Assembly: GCA_002309305.1 (NCBI GenBank)
Contig: DBWR01000012.1
Coordinates: 139,731 to 194,894, forward strand
Reading direction: 5' to 3'
Length of the DNA stretch: 55,164 nt
From: Treponema sp. UBA1233
GTDB taxonomy: Bacteria; Spirochaetota; Spirochaetia; Treponematales; Treponemataceae
In this document: positions 7,575-16,517 of the stretch, one piece after another
How positions within the stretch are numbered: position 1 is the stretch's first letter
How the letters are laid out: every line of letters begins with the position of its first letter
Made by a program: the position numbers and the translations under genes
Notes under the pieces: generated by a model
The model's input: the letters and a program-made list of their open reading frames with translations, nothing else
Told to the model about the DNA's origin: nothing
The model's database searches: none

Positions 7575-7603
7575 AATATACCACATTCACATAGAAAAAT
7601 CAA
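7575..7603 (-). promoter_or_regulatory. Promoter of the small RNA
   Basis: TTGATT (7598-7603), a 17-bp spacer and TATATT (7575-7580), preceded by TG plus one base (extended -10). The predicted start is at 7567-7568. Confidence 0.7.
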
Positions 7604-7648
7604 CATTTTTTTTTCGTTTTCTTCCGTTGAATCAGACTATTCGAATTT

Positions 7649-8722
7649 CTAATTATATTTGCAGAAAGTTTCTCCGACTTCATTGTAGAGGGTTTCTTCG
7701 AGTTTTCCCATGTTGAAGTTGCGTTCTTCTATAAATCTTTTAACCACCATGTCGAATTTGCTTGAGGAATCAAAGGCATACCCGGCACTGGAAAGAAGGT
7801 CTTCGGTCTGCAAAAGCGTAAGGTGCATTCCTATTGCGAGGAGGAAGACATTTTTCTTTTCCGGATGATAGTTTTCTCCCCTTTCATTCCGTATTTTAGA
7901 AAAGGTCTGCTTGCTCAGGGCAAACTGTCCCTTGTAGACTTCCGTGGCCTTGTAGATTGCAGACGGTTTCCCCCTACCCTGAAGCGTAAACTGTGAAATA
8001 TATTCATTGAGTTTTTGATTGAATGTGATTTTCTCTCCGTTGACTTTTGTTGCAATCGGGATATTCAGATTTGCACCGGCCTTGGTGAGGATGTCCGCTA
8101 CATCATCCCTTTTCATGACGATTGCATAGCTGAGGGGAGAAAATCCGTTGTCATTGGTCATGTTGACATTTGCGCCTTGTTTCAAAAGGAGCCGCACCAT
8201 ATCCGCATCACCCTTTACGCTGGCAACATGAAGTGCTGTTATTCCGTTTGACATTTTTTCGTTTACATCGGCACCGGATGCAATGAGTTTTTTCACCACA
8301 TCCACAGCTCCAATTCCAACCGCTGTCATCAATGGGGAGAATTTGAGTTTAACTTTGGGATTTGTTTTAGAGATAGTTTCCTCTAGTTTTTTCAACCCTG
8401 CATATACTGCCTTTATCTTTTTACTGTCTGGTGTTTTTAATTCATTAAGGAAGACTGTAAACGGGATGCTCCCTTTTGTATAATAATTCAGTACTTCGGT
8501 ATTGTGAGAAAGTGTCAGGGAATAGCACATTCCCAGTTCCACCATTTTGTCCTTTACGGCAGTTGAAAGGCTGGGATTGTACCGGTAATCCAAAGAAACA
8601 AGAGGTCTGCATCCAAGCTCTGCAAGTTTGTTGTTGACTTCATCAAGCTGATTGAACATGAAATATTCATATGTTTTTCCGTTTACTTCAATTTCAACTA
8701 AATCAAACCCCTCAACTTTCAA
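7649..8722 (-). CDS. Ankyrin repeat protein with conserved C-terminal 'KQTFSKI' domain (larger paralogue)
   Basis: Up to 357 residues if translation begins at TTG 8722. The first ATG (codon 22, 8659) would give 336. The N-terminal 100 residues are unrecognised. Residues about 125-230 are three ankyrin repeats (SPLMTAVGIGAVDVVKKLIASG, TALHVASVKGDADMVRLLLKQG, SPLSYAIVMKRDDVADILTKAG). Residues about 255-345 are the domain shared with the gene at 6023-6874, including FALSKQTFSKI, NYHPEKK and QTEDLLSSAGYAFD. No signal peptide is present. The start region lies inside a degenerate heptamer array (8709-8757), so indels there would change the frame or spacing. Ankyrin repeats suggest protein binding; the role is unknown. 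Confidence 0.65.
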   Translation of the reverse strand: MKVEGFDLVEIEVNGKTYEYFMFNQLDEVNNKLAELGCRPLVSLDYRYNPSLSTAVKDKMVELGMCYSLTLSHNTEVLNYYTKGSIPFTVFLNELKTPDSKKIKAVYAGLKKLEETISKTNPKVKLKFSPLMTAVGIGAVDVVKKLIASGADVNEKMSNGITALHVASVKGDADMVRLLLKQGANVNMTNDNGFSPLSYAIVMKRDDVADILTKAGANLNIPIATKVNGEKITFNQKLNEYISQFTLQGRGKPSAIYKATEVYKGQFALSKQTFSKIRNERGENYHPEKKNVFLLAIGMHLTLLQTEDLLSSAGYAFDSSSKFDMVVKRFIEERNFNMGKLEETLYNEVGETFCKYN

Positions 8723-8757
8723 CTTCCAGTTTTCCTCTTTCAGCTTTCAACCTTCAA
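8709..8757 (-). repeat. Seven degenerate 7-bp repeats at the ankyrin gene start
   Basis: Read on the minus strand from 8757 the sequence divides into consecutive heptads: TTGAAGG, TTGAAAG, CTGAAAG, AGGAAAA, CTGGAAG, TTGAAAG, TTGAGGG. They fill the gap between the stop of the upstream barrel gene and the ankyrin coding region and include the TTG start. Confidence 0.6.
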
Positions 8758-8765
8758 CTTACAAA

Positions 8766-9521
8766 TCATTCTTCAATGCTTTCCACTTGTTCATTTTTAA
8801 CTTTTTTCTTGCTGCTGATGTATGAATATTTGTTTTCCTTTTTCTTGGAATAGCGGACACCAAGGGAAACCTGATATGTCCACGCATAATCGATGGGGAA
8901 CATGTCGCGGTTTGAGCCCAGGTTTGCATAATCGAATGAAGCAAGTCCATTGACAAGTATTGTCCATCTTGTTGCAAGTGGGAGCTCAACTCCAACCATA
9001 CCGATTGCACCAAGCTGAACGTAATGATAGTCGTCGGTCAACTGATAAAGGACATGAATGCCTGGTGCGAAATTTAGTTTTACATAATGCCACATGTCTG
9101 CACGGAACAACGGCATGAATGCAAGGTCCACTGCATAAAGTATTGGCTGCTTTGCAATCTGAGGAACATCATTGAATGTATTTAAAAGCGGATAATATGC
9201 GGCAAGTCTAAGCACGCTGTCACACGGCTTTATGTTTACAGTTTCCATTGTAAAATAGGCTCCCACAAGAGTGTGTCCGAAAACAAAATTACTCCGTCCT
9301 GTCTGCTTTTGAATTCGTGTTACCCAATCAGCAGAAAGTCCGTAGTCAAAAACCACAAAAGGTTTGTTCGTTATGTTTGGAAACCCCGTATTGGGATTCA
9401 AGTCTTCTTCTGATGACTCCTGAACATCAACCGCCTGTTCTGTATTTGAATCCTTGGCAAATGAAAGGGAACCTGCGAGAATAAAGACTGTACAAAGTGC
9501 AAATAGTTTTATCAGCTTCAT
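8766..9521 (-). CDS. Outer-membrane beta-barrel-like protein
   Basis: 251 residues from ATG 9521 with GAGG 6 nt upstream. The signal peptide is MKLIKLFALCTVFILAGSLSFA. The mature part has many short amphipathic strands (SNFVFGHTLVGAYFTME, HYVKLNFAPGIHVLYQL, YVQLGAIGMVGVELPLA, YAWTYQVSLGVRYSKK) and then a charged tail, so the barrel does not end at the C-terminus. No specific family is recognised. It begins 8 bp after the lipoprotein at 9530-9898 and probably closes the transcript that starts with the FN3 lipoproteins. Confidence 0.5.
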   Translation of the reverse strand: MKLIKLFALCTVFILAGSLSFAKDSNTEQAVDVQESSEEDLNPNTGFPNITNKPFVVFDYGLSADWVTRIQKQTGRSNFVFGHTLVGAYFTMETVNIKPCDSVLRLAAYYPLLNTFNDVPQIAKQPILYAVDLAFMPLFRADMWHYVKLNFAPGIHVLYQLTDDYHYVQLGAIGMVGVELPLATRWTILVNGLASFDYANLGSNRDMFPIDYAWTYQVSLGVRYSKKKENKYSYISSKKKVKNEQVESIEE

Positions 9522-9529
9522 ATCATGCC

Positions 9530-9898
9530 TCAGTCTGAAATCTTCATCAGGTTAAGCTGCTTGCTGTTACCCATTTCATCAAGCCAGTCCAGATACAAAA
9601 GGTTTCCGCGTATGTCCCATTCTGTAGTCATAACCGTACCGGATGAGCGTGTAAAGACTATGACATTTTTAAGGACGCTGTATGTTCCTTCGCTTAATTC
9701 AGAATGATTGTTGATTGTTGTTGTTGCATTGAAAGTACCGTCTGCCATAAATGAGATTTTACTTCCATAGGAATCTGACCATGTTCCGTATAATGGCGAT
9801 GGCGCATAGCATGATGACATTATTCCGACAAGCCCTGCAATAAGAACCACAGGCAAAAGGCGTGAAAATATTTTCCTAAGATTTATGTTCGTTTTCAT
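9530..9898 (-). CDS. Small lipocalin-like lipoprotein
   Basis: ATG 9898 (122 residues) is preferred to 9940: GGAGG lies 7 nt upstream and the signal sequence begins directly. The lipobox IMSSC gives a lipidated Cys near residue 29. The mature part (YGTWSDSYGSKISFMADGTFNATTT, then a strand-rich segment with TEWDIRGNLLYLDW) has the GTW...F..DGTF pattern of small lipocalin-like lipoproteins, as in the repeats at 4569-5315. It lies 38 bp after the FN3 lipoprotein gene, with which it is probably co-transcribed. Confidence 0.55.
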   Translation of the reverse strand: MKTNINLRKIFSRLLPVVLIAGLVGIMSSCYAPSPLYGTWSDSYGSKISFMADGTFNATTTINNHSELSEGTYSVLKNVIVFTRSSGTVMTTEWDIRGNLLYLDWLDEMGNSKQLNLMKISD

Positions 9899-9936
9899 TT
9901 CGTTTCCTCCATAATTTGTTGAACGCAGCCAAAGCA

Positions 9937-12213
9937 TCATTCTTCGCCAACCGTCCAGCTTACGTTTTCATCGGCAAAGCCTTCGCGCTTTATCTTGTAG
10001 TAACCGCCACCGGCAGCACCACCCTTGATTTGTACTCCGTCATAACCAACAGAACCAGGATACATTCCCTTACAGGTTACTGTTCCGTCCATGGATCCTG
10101 CCATATCCATTCCGGCTGATGTATTCGTGTTTCCATTTATCAAAAGGAAGAGTCCGTTTGCCGTACCGATTATTTCATCTTCAGAATCCAACGGACTGGC
10201 ATCAATCTTTCCGTTTGTATGAATGTAGTAATCTGCATAATCTGAGTAATGCATTATTACACGACCGCTTGTTCCACTAATATGAGCATCGTAGGACAAA
10301 CTACCTCCAAGCGTACCGTATGCTGTTTCCTGTCCCAATTTATCCGTACTACCACTCTTCCACATGAGCTTGAGTTTTTTCTGAGAACCCTTTACCATAA
10401 AGTTGTATTCCCTCATGTATTGGGCTGCTGTCAAGGCTCCGTATCCCCACTTGATGTCGGAATAGTTTGCGCCACCCTGCAGGGAGTTGAGTGAAAGAAC
10501 CCTGTAGTAATAAATCTTTTTTGTACGTGCAGAAACATTGATGTCGTAGAATGTATTTCCCGTGACCATGAACGTCTTTTCGTCATTGTTTACGGATAAG
10601 AGCTTCCATCCCTTGTTTTTCTTTTCTGAACGATATACATAATATCCCGCCACGTCATCTGATTCTGCAGGTGGAGTCCATGTGATTTTGACAGGATAGA
10701 CTCCATTGTTGTTTGCAACCCAACTGGATCCCATCTCGGATGAAAGGTTTGCATAGGCAGAAACAGTGATGCTTCTTGGCGCATAAGGTGCGGGAGCTGC
10801 GACTTCTGAAGGAGAACTTTCAGCAGAGCCATTGATTGTGGTCATCATGTAGTACTTGCTTGTAGTTGAAAGCATTGCTGTATATTTTCCTTCATACTCC
10901 ATAAGCTCAGCAGCGGTAAACGATGCGACTGGAGAAAATGATCCGTTGGCTGTTTCAGAGCCGTAAACCTTATATATGTAGTTTTGTTTTTCTGCAATTC
11001 CACCGATGGATGGTTCCCATGATATTTGATGTCCCGAACCTGTCTTGGAAATTACGATTCCTGTGGGCGAACTCAGGATGAATCCTTCGGCGGGAGTCTT
11101 TGACTTGCTTCCAGAATCAGACATCTGTCCTTTTATCTTTGTTCCATCTTCCTGCAGCTTCCATGACTGCACAAGGTAATAATAATAGATTCCAGGAACA
11201 AGGTTTTCGCTGTCTGTGTATGTATAGTTTGATGAGCCACTCTTATCTGCGGCAAGCATTGTAAGGGCAGAGTCCTTTGAACTTGTACGGTATACGGTAT
11301 AATGAGTTTCACTGTCTCCAGACCAAACAATTGAAATGTCAGAATTGTTGAATCCCCTACCCTCGGTGACATGAACATCGGTAACCTGGATAGGAGCTCC
11401 GTCTGCCTGAGCGTATCCCATTGCGATTGATGATGCAACTGATGATTCTCCGATCCTGTTCTTTGCATAGACCGTGTAATAGTATTCCGTACCTCTGTCT
11501 GCTTCGTCAATCTTGTTGACATAACTTGTCATGTTGGATTTTACGCTTCCGATTTTTGTCGAGCTGCTTCCGTCAGAGTTTTTGCTCCTGTAGATGTCAT
11601 ATCCAGTAGTGGAAGTGGAACTTGATTTTGCCCATGTGATTTCGATTTTGTCCTTGTATTTTCCGGCACTGGCAATAGTTTCGCTTGGAGGAGCAAAAAG
11701 TGTTCCGCCAGCAGGTTCAGTGTATTCCGAAGAGCCATAACCCTTGGTGATGTTTTCTGCCATAACCCTGTAGAAGTATTTGTATCCGTATTCGTCACTC
11801 AGATAGTTGGGGTCGGAAAGTATCTTGTCCTCGTAATATGTGGTGTCGTAAATGTATGCCGTTGAACCGACTCCAGTAGTGATAGTCTGAAAGTCTCCCT
11901 CGCTGGGTTCCTCAAAATTGCCGGATGAATCCCTTGTGGTGGAAATTGCACGTTCAAGACGGTATGACTGTGCGTTTTCCACTGCCGACCATGAAACCGT
12001 TATTGTTGAACCGTTATCTCCCTGTGAGACGAAAACCTGGCTTGGGGCATCCAGTTCGGTAACCGGTGTTTTTTCCACCAGCAATTCTGCAAGGCTCGAA
12101 TTACCGCTGTTTATGTTCATCGGGATTTTTTCCTGGAACATGTCAGCACAAGATGTTGCAAGGAGCGGAAGAATTAACGACAGAGCAAATGCAAATTTCT
12201 TATTCGCTTTCAT
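9937..12213 (-). CDS. FN3-repeat lipoprotein (758 residues)
   Basis: ATG 12213 follows the stop of the upstream FN3 gene by 2 bp. Its Shine-Dalgarno GGAGGAA is formed by the poly-Glu codons that end that gene, so translation is coupled. The lipobox is LLATSC with Cys at about residue 22. Five or six fibronectin type III domains follow, each with a W-S/T-x-V/P entry and Y-Y/Y-x-V-x-A exit (for example TVSWSAVENAQSYRLERA, EITWAKSSSTSTTGYDIYRS, WTPPAESDDVAGYYVYRS). The C-terminal 130 residues differ and are Gly-rich. It should be anchored in a membrane facing the periplasm or cell surface. Adjacent xylanase suggests polysaccharide handling, but no catalytic domain is visible. Confidence 0.7.
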   Translation of the reverse strand: MKANKKFAFALSLILPLLATSCADMFQEKIPMNINSGNSSLAELLVEKTPVTELDAPSQVFVSQGDNGSTITVSWSAVENAQSYRLERAISTTRDSSGNFEEPSEGDFQTITTGVGSTAYIYDTTYYEDKILSDPNYLSDEYGYKYFYRVMAENITKGYGSSEYTEPAGGTLFAPPSETIASAGKYKDKIEITWAKSSSTSTTGYDIYRSKNSDGSSSTKIGSVKSNMTSYVNKIDEADRGTEYYYTVYAKNRIGESSVASSIAMGYAQADGAPIQVTDVHVTEGRGFNNSDISIVWSGDSETHYTVYRTSSKDSALTMLAADKSGSSNYTYTDSENLVPGIYYYYLVQSWKLQEDGTKIKGQMSDSGSKSKTPAEGFILSSPTGIVISKTGSGHQISWEPSIGGIAEKQNYIYKVYGSETANGSFSPVASFTAAELMEYEGKYTAMLSTTSKYYMMTTINGSAESSPSEVAAPAPYAPRSITVSAYANLSSEMGSSWVANNNGVYPVKITWTPPAESDDVAGYYVYRSEKKNKGWKLLSVNNDEKTFMVTGNTFYDINVSARTKKIYYYRVLSLNSLQGGANYSDIKWGYGALTAAQYMREYNFMVKGSQKKLKLMWKSGSTDKLGQETAYGTLGGSLSYDAHISGTSGRVIMHYSDYADYYIHTNGKIDASPLDSEDEIIGTANGLFLLINGNTNTSAGMDMAGSMDGTVTCKGMYPGSVGYDGVQIKGGAAGGGYYKIKREGFADENVSWTVGEE

Positions 12214-12215
12214 CT

Positions 12216-15200
12216 TTATTCCTCCTCTTCCTTGAATTCATCGGTTTCTTTGCCACCGCCTTGGATTTTCCACCAGTTTTCTAAAGAATATTGTGGTAGT
12301 TTTTTAATATCATCATTACTAAGATTAAGACAACAATGATAATGAGTTCCCAAACTTGTAAACATTTTGAATGGGAATATCTTTTCCATACTGCCTGTAT
12401 CATTTCCAGAAAGAGTTATTGAGCTACCGGAATTCTGAGTTCCTGTAACAGTTATTGTTTTACTTTCAGTAACACCATCGCTCCAAACTGTCAATCCTGT
12501 ATGACCTTCTGTTCCTACAGTAAAACTGACAGTCCCTTCATAAGAAGATCTTCCATTCTCATGAGTCACTGTAACATTTGTATTCGGGAAGTAGTGAATT
12601 TTGTTTCCATCAGCAGCTGAACGTTGTTCCACTGTTGCAAATTTGATTGTGAAGCCTGATTTCAGCTTAACTGAATTTGATTTGTTCGATGTATCTGTGC
12701 ACCGTTGACCAGGAACGTCATAGAAATAATGAACATAATTGCTTCCGCCCGTACCGAAGACGAGAGTTTTCGAAGCACTTTTATGATACAACTGATATTT
12801 ACCAGAAGCTCCATTACACCATGATTCACCCTCTTTTTCAGTTACGGCGGTTTGATTGGTCGCATCAGCAATTATCAGCATTACACACTTTGCCAACTCT
12901 TCTGCGGAAATCTTTCTATATGTATACACGATATCGCTTGAGTCCAGTCCACGGTAGGTATAAATTGTCTTATCTCCAACTTTTCTCTGTGCACAAATCA
13001 TGTAGTAATGTTTTGCATCCCTCTGCACTTTAAGGAGGCCGTTGTTGTATCCCGTACTGTCTGTGACTCCGGTTGGCGTAAGGGAAAGACAATTTGTCGA
13101 AGGTGTAATGGTCGTAGCATACCATCCCGGATCTGTAGCTTTAGAGACAATACCATCTGCAGTCATTGAACCGACCTGGAACCATCCGGACGCATTGTTC
13201 AAGTTGCGTTCCCAGATTGTATATGCTGGGCTTCCATCGATGTCTTCCGGTCCCAATGCACGGATGTCGGAATTCCAGCTGGACCATGTTACTGATTCCG
13301 TAAAGCTTTCCTTTCCGTTTGAATCAACACCTCTGGCTTCAAATTCTGCAATGTGGAATGCATAGCCCTTGTTGCGTTGTTCCGTTGGAGAAACTGGATC
13401 CCTTTCATTCTCATCCGCAAGTCTTTCCATGAACGATGGAACAAATGGATTCGTCTGGTCATATCCTGTTTTAGTATACTTGACGGCAAACTCATAGGCA
13501 TTGGTAAGCTTGTCGTCCGTATTACATTCAAATGTGGTACTTGTAGTTGTTCCTGTAGCGCCTGCAATTGTATGACCATCGCTGCTTGTAAAACCTGTAG
13601 CCCTGTTTGCTATTCTTTCATAACGGAGAGGAGTTCCAAGATTGGTTCCTGGATACGGTCTATCCCATTCAATGACAATCCTGTTGCTGTATTCGGATTT
13701 TGACGCGCGGATGTTCAAGCCATATCCGTAAGCCGAACCCTTCTTTGCGATGGAAGCCGTATTCGTGTATGTAAAGTTGTTCCCTTCTTTGAGTGAACTT
13801 GACGTAAGTTCTCCGTCCTGATATTTGTCCCTGTCGCTCAGCACTGGAACTACGGTATACTCAATCGGGATGCCCCAAGGAATCCTTGACTGAGTGACTT
13901 CCCTCTGCTGTGATTCTGTGGAACTGTCTTTAACCGCCGCATATGTGTCTGTGAGCTTAAGTTTCCCGCCGCTTTCTGTTACCAGCATTTCAGAATTGGA
14001 AATCGCCTCGCCTGAATTTGTCTGTACAGCAAGTGTTGATGCGTCGATATAGAAGAGTTCCGGTGTGTCCTCGTCCTTTTGATTGTAGTCGTTTCCCACA
14101 ACCTTGTAGCGGAGCCTCTGGAGGACATAACCTGCCGCACCTTCAATTTTATTCCATGTTACGTCTATGGATTTTTCCTTTTGTGCGACTTCTGCTGAAA
14201 GACCGACATTTGCAGGTCCCATGGTTCTTGCACTTCCGCTTCCTGCAGAGTTTGCGTTGTCAGAATATGCCGTTACCGTAACAGCCTTTGGTTTGCCGGA
14301 TTGGGTTGCACTTCTATAGTAGGTCGCTCCAACTTCTTCCGGACCGAATGTATATGAATAGAATGTATCGCCAGCAATCTTGAATTCTTCTACGTTTGAA
14401 TCATCTTCACCGGGAAGTATAATATCTGTGGCAGTTGACTGTCCTTCAAGCTTTATCGCATATCTTTTTGCCCCGGAAACCTTTTGCCAGGAAACCGTGA
14501 TGCTGTCGTATGCAAGATTAATCGGATCAAAATTCACTTGAGGTGTTCCAAGGGATTCAACAGGCTCGTAAGTCTGGCTGATTGGAGCCATGGTGGATTT
14601 TTCTGCGGACAGGGTGTATGTGCGCGTTACTCCATAATCAGAGCGTCCACTCAAGTTTGAATCATCTTCAATTGTAATTGCCCCGTTTGAATGAGACGGA
14701 ACGTTAACAGTATATGTCTCACCTTCATCCACTCCATTGTATTTCTGTGTGTATGAAAGCGTATATGTATATGAACTGTCATAAATCCATGAGATGGTGA
14801 ACTTGTCCTTAAAGCCGCCTGTGATTGTAAGACCGCTAATCTTACCGGGGTTATCCGTTACAATCAGCTGTGCTATGACCGCAGAATCCAATCCAGATGC
14901 AGACGGAGACTGGGAATCGGAAATGTAAAGCGTGAACTTGTATTTTCCCCTTTCATCAGGAAGGGCAAATGTTTTGGAATAAGCATTTACTTCTGCCAGA
15001 GTATGGAATGTCCTTACATGAGAGGCTGGTCCGGTACTTCCATTAAACGGAGTGAGTTCGCTATAGAGATGATAGTAATACTTGTTTGAAAGGGCATTGT
15101 TTTCTTCCTCACTGTCGGAAAGGAAGTTGTTCCACTTGAAGCTGAAGTCTGCTGTTGCGGATGAATATGCATCCCCTTCCCCATTCAAAACGGCTGTATA

Positions 15201-16367
15201 ATTTTTTACGGCGATGGTCGGTATTGCCATTGCCCAACCCTGGTCGATGGAATATGAATATACATCAGAGGTTTCCTGATATGTGTAGTTCTTGTCATCC
15301 GGATCCCTGAATACTTCCGTCTTTATGTGGTTAAGTTTGGTCTTGTCGATATAAGACTGAACCTTGTACTCGTATTTTATTCCCCTGCTGGAATTTGGAA
15401 TTGAGCTGTCCGTCCATGAAACTTCCCTGCCCTCTTCATAGTCCGCTATCTGGAAGCTGTCGTTCCTGATTTCCCATGACCCCTGAGAACCTGCTTCCCT
15501 TCGCAAAATCTTAAAGTAAAGGGGAATGCCCGCATAAGACACTTCTGCTCCGTTGGTGTGGCATACATCCGCCTGTTCCGGCAACTTGAATTTAATTGTA
15601 ATGCTGTTCTTTGAGCCGCCTTTTTCTGCCTTGAGGTCAATTGGTGCTGACGGCCTGAGCCTGTGTAGTGTTTCTTCCCTGATTGAAATGCTTTCTTCCG
15701 TATCACCGTAAATGTCATTATGAACCAAGACCTGATATGAATATTCTGTGTGTGGAAGGAGGTTGTCAAGCACGCATTTGTTTTCTTCCAGCTCATTTGC
15801 CTTTATGTAGACTGATTCAGACTGACTGCTCGGATTGGTGTATTTTATCTCGTAGGTGATGGAAGACCTGTACGTGTCGTCAAAAGAATTTGCCATGTAC
15901 CAGAGCACGTTTATCTTGATTACGTTGTCATTCGATTCGCTGGAGTCCAAATCCGTGATTTCCGGTTTAGCAAGGGATGAACCGCGGACGGCAATGCTCT
16001 GTTTTCCCACACGATAGGTGGAATCCACAGCCGCAACCTTGTACCATGCCGTAGACCCCGGAGCCACCTTGATGGAGATAAAAGTATCCTCGGTCTGTTC
16101 AATCTGCTTAAAGTCGCTTTCCTTGGGTGTCGGACTGTCCGTACCGTAAATGTAGTATCTTGAAGCGCCGTTTACGCTCTGCCAGCTCAATTCGATGCAT
16201 CCAGCCCTACCGTTTGTCGCCATAAGCCCAACAGGAGCACCAGCCCTTGTCGTATCGGAAACAGAAACCGGACTTGGCGCACTTATAAAAGAGTCCTTGC
16301 ATGATATAAAAAACATGGATGCCGCAGCAAATACAGCAGCTCCCAGAAAAATCTTTAACCGTTTCAT
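12216..16367 (-). CDS. Large FN3-repeat lipoprotein (1383 residues)
   Basis: ATG 16367 with GAGG upstream; lipobox FFISC, Cys at about residue 23. The protein is a string of FN3 modules over most of its length (such as IELSWQSVNGASRYYIYGTD, ITVSWQKVSGAKRYAIKLEG, IDVTWNKIEGAAGYVLQRLR, IVIEWDRPYPG). The C-terminal 250 residues are beta-rich without the FN3 pattern and end in a Glu tract. It heads a probable four- or five-gene transcript (this gene, the 758-residue FN3 protein, a lipocalin-like lipoprotein, a barrel and perhaps the ankyrin gene). It is transcribed divergently from the xylanase across a 150-bp gap. A surface scaffold or glycan-binding role is inferred only from context. Confidence 0.7.
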   Translation of the reverse strand: MKRLKIFLGAAVFAAASMFFISCKDSFISAPSPVSVSDTTRAGAPVGLMATNGRAGCIELSWQSVNGASRYYIYGTDSPTPKESDFKQIEQTEDTFISIKVAPGSTAWYKVAAVDSTYRVGKQSIAVRGSSLAKPEITDLDSSESNDNVIKINVLWYMANSFDDTYRSSITYEIKYTNPSSQSESVYIKANELEENKCVLDNLLPHTEYSYQVLVHNDIYGDTEESISIREETLHRLRPSAPIDLKAEKGGSKNSITIKFKLPEQADVCHTNGAEVSYAGIPLYFKILRREAGSQGSWEIRNDSFQIADYEEGREVSWTDSSIPNSSRGIKYEYKVQSYIDKTKLNHIKTEVFRDPDDKNYTYQETSDVYSYSIDQGWAMAIPTIAVKNYTAVLNGEGDAYSSATADFSFKWNNFLSDSEEENNALSNKYYYHLYSELTPFNGSTGPASHVRTFHTLAEVNAYSKTFALPDERGKYKFTLYISDSQSPSASGLDSAVIAQLIVTDNPGKISGLTITGGFKDKFTISWIYDSSYTYTLSYTQKYNGVDEGETYTVNVPSHSNGAITIEDDSNLSGRSDYGVTRTYTLSAEKSTMAPISQTYEPVESLGTPQVNFDPINLAYDSITVSWQKVSGAKRYAIKLEGQSTATDIILPGEDDSNVEEFKIAGDTFYSYTFGPEEVGATYYRSATQSGKPKAVTVTAYSDNANSAGSGSARTMGPANVGLSAEVAQKEKSIDVTWNKIEGAAGYVLQRLRYKVVGNDYNQKDEDTPELFYIDASTLAVQTNSGEAISNSEMLVTESGGKLKLTDTYAAVKDSSTESQQREVTQSRIPWGIPIEYTVVPVLSDRDKYQDGELTSSSLKEGNNFTYTNTASIAKKGSAYGYGLNIRASKSEYSNRIVIEWDRPYPGTNLGTPLRYERIANRATGFTSSDGHTIAGATGTTTSTTFECNTDDKLTNAYEFAVKYTKTGYDQTNPFVPSFMERLADENERDPVSPTEQRNKGYAFHIAEFEARGVDSNGKESFTESVTWSSWNSDIRALGPEDIDGSPAYTIWERNLNNASGWFQVGSMTADGIVSKATDPGWYATTITPSTNCLSLTPTGVTDSTGYNNGLLKVQRDAKHYYMICAQRKVGDKTIYTYRGLDSSDIVYTYRKISAEELAKCVMLIIADATNQTAVTEKEGESWCNGASGKYQLYHKSASKTLVFGTGGSNYVHYFYDVPGQRCTDTSNKSNSVKLKSGFTIKFATVEQRSAADGNKIHYFPNTNVTVTHENGRSSYEGTVSFTVGTEGHTGLTVWSDGVTESKTITVTGTQNSGSSITLSGNDTGSMEKIFPFKMFTSLGTHYHCCLNLSNDDIKKLPQYSLENWWKIQGGGKETDEFKEEEE

Positions 16368-16416
16368 AGAGTCCTCGTCAGCTCCTTTAAAGTAAACTTA
16401 ATAAAAACCCTTTGAT

Positions 16417-16422
16417 ATTATA
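16417..16422 (-). promoter_or_regulatory. Candidate -10 box for the FN3 lipoprotein transcript
   Basis: TATAAT on the minus strand, about 50 bp upstream of ATG 16367. No convincing -35 lies at 16-18 bp, so an activator may be needed or the box may be chance. Confidence 0.35.
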
Positions 16423-16443
16423 GACAACTGAACGTCTCAAAGG

Positions 16444-16473
16444 TTGCAAATTCTGTCAAAATGGGTATATAAT
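16444..16473 (+). promoter_or_regulatory. Candidate xylanase promoter
   Basis: TTGCAA (16444-16449), an 18-bp spacer and a perfect TATAAT (16468-16473), with a predicted start about 35 nt upstream of the xylanase gene. Confidence 0.5.
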
Positions 16474-16517
16474 GGTAGAAAGGCAATTTTGCCAGTAAAA
16501 AGGAATTATGGAGGAAT

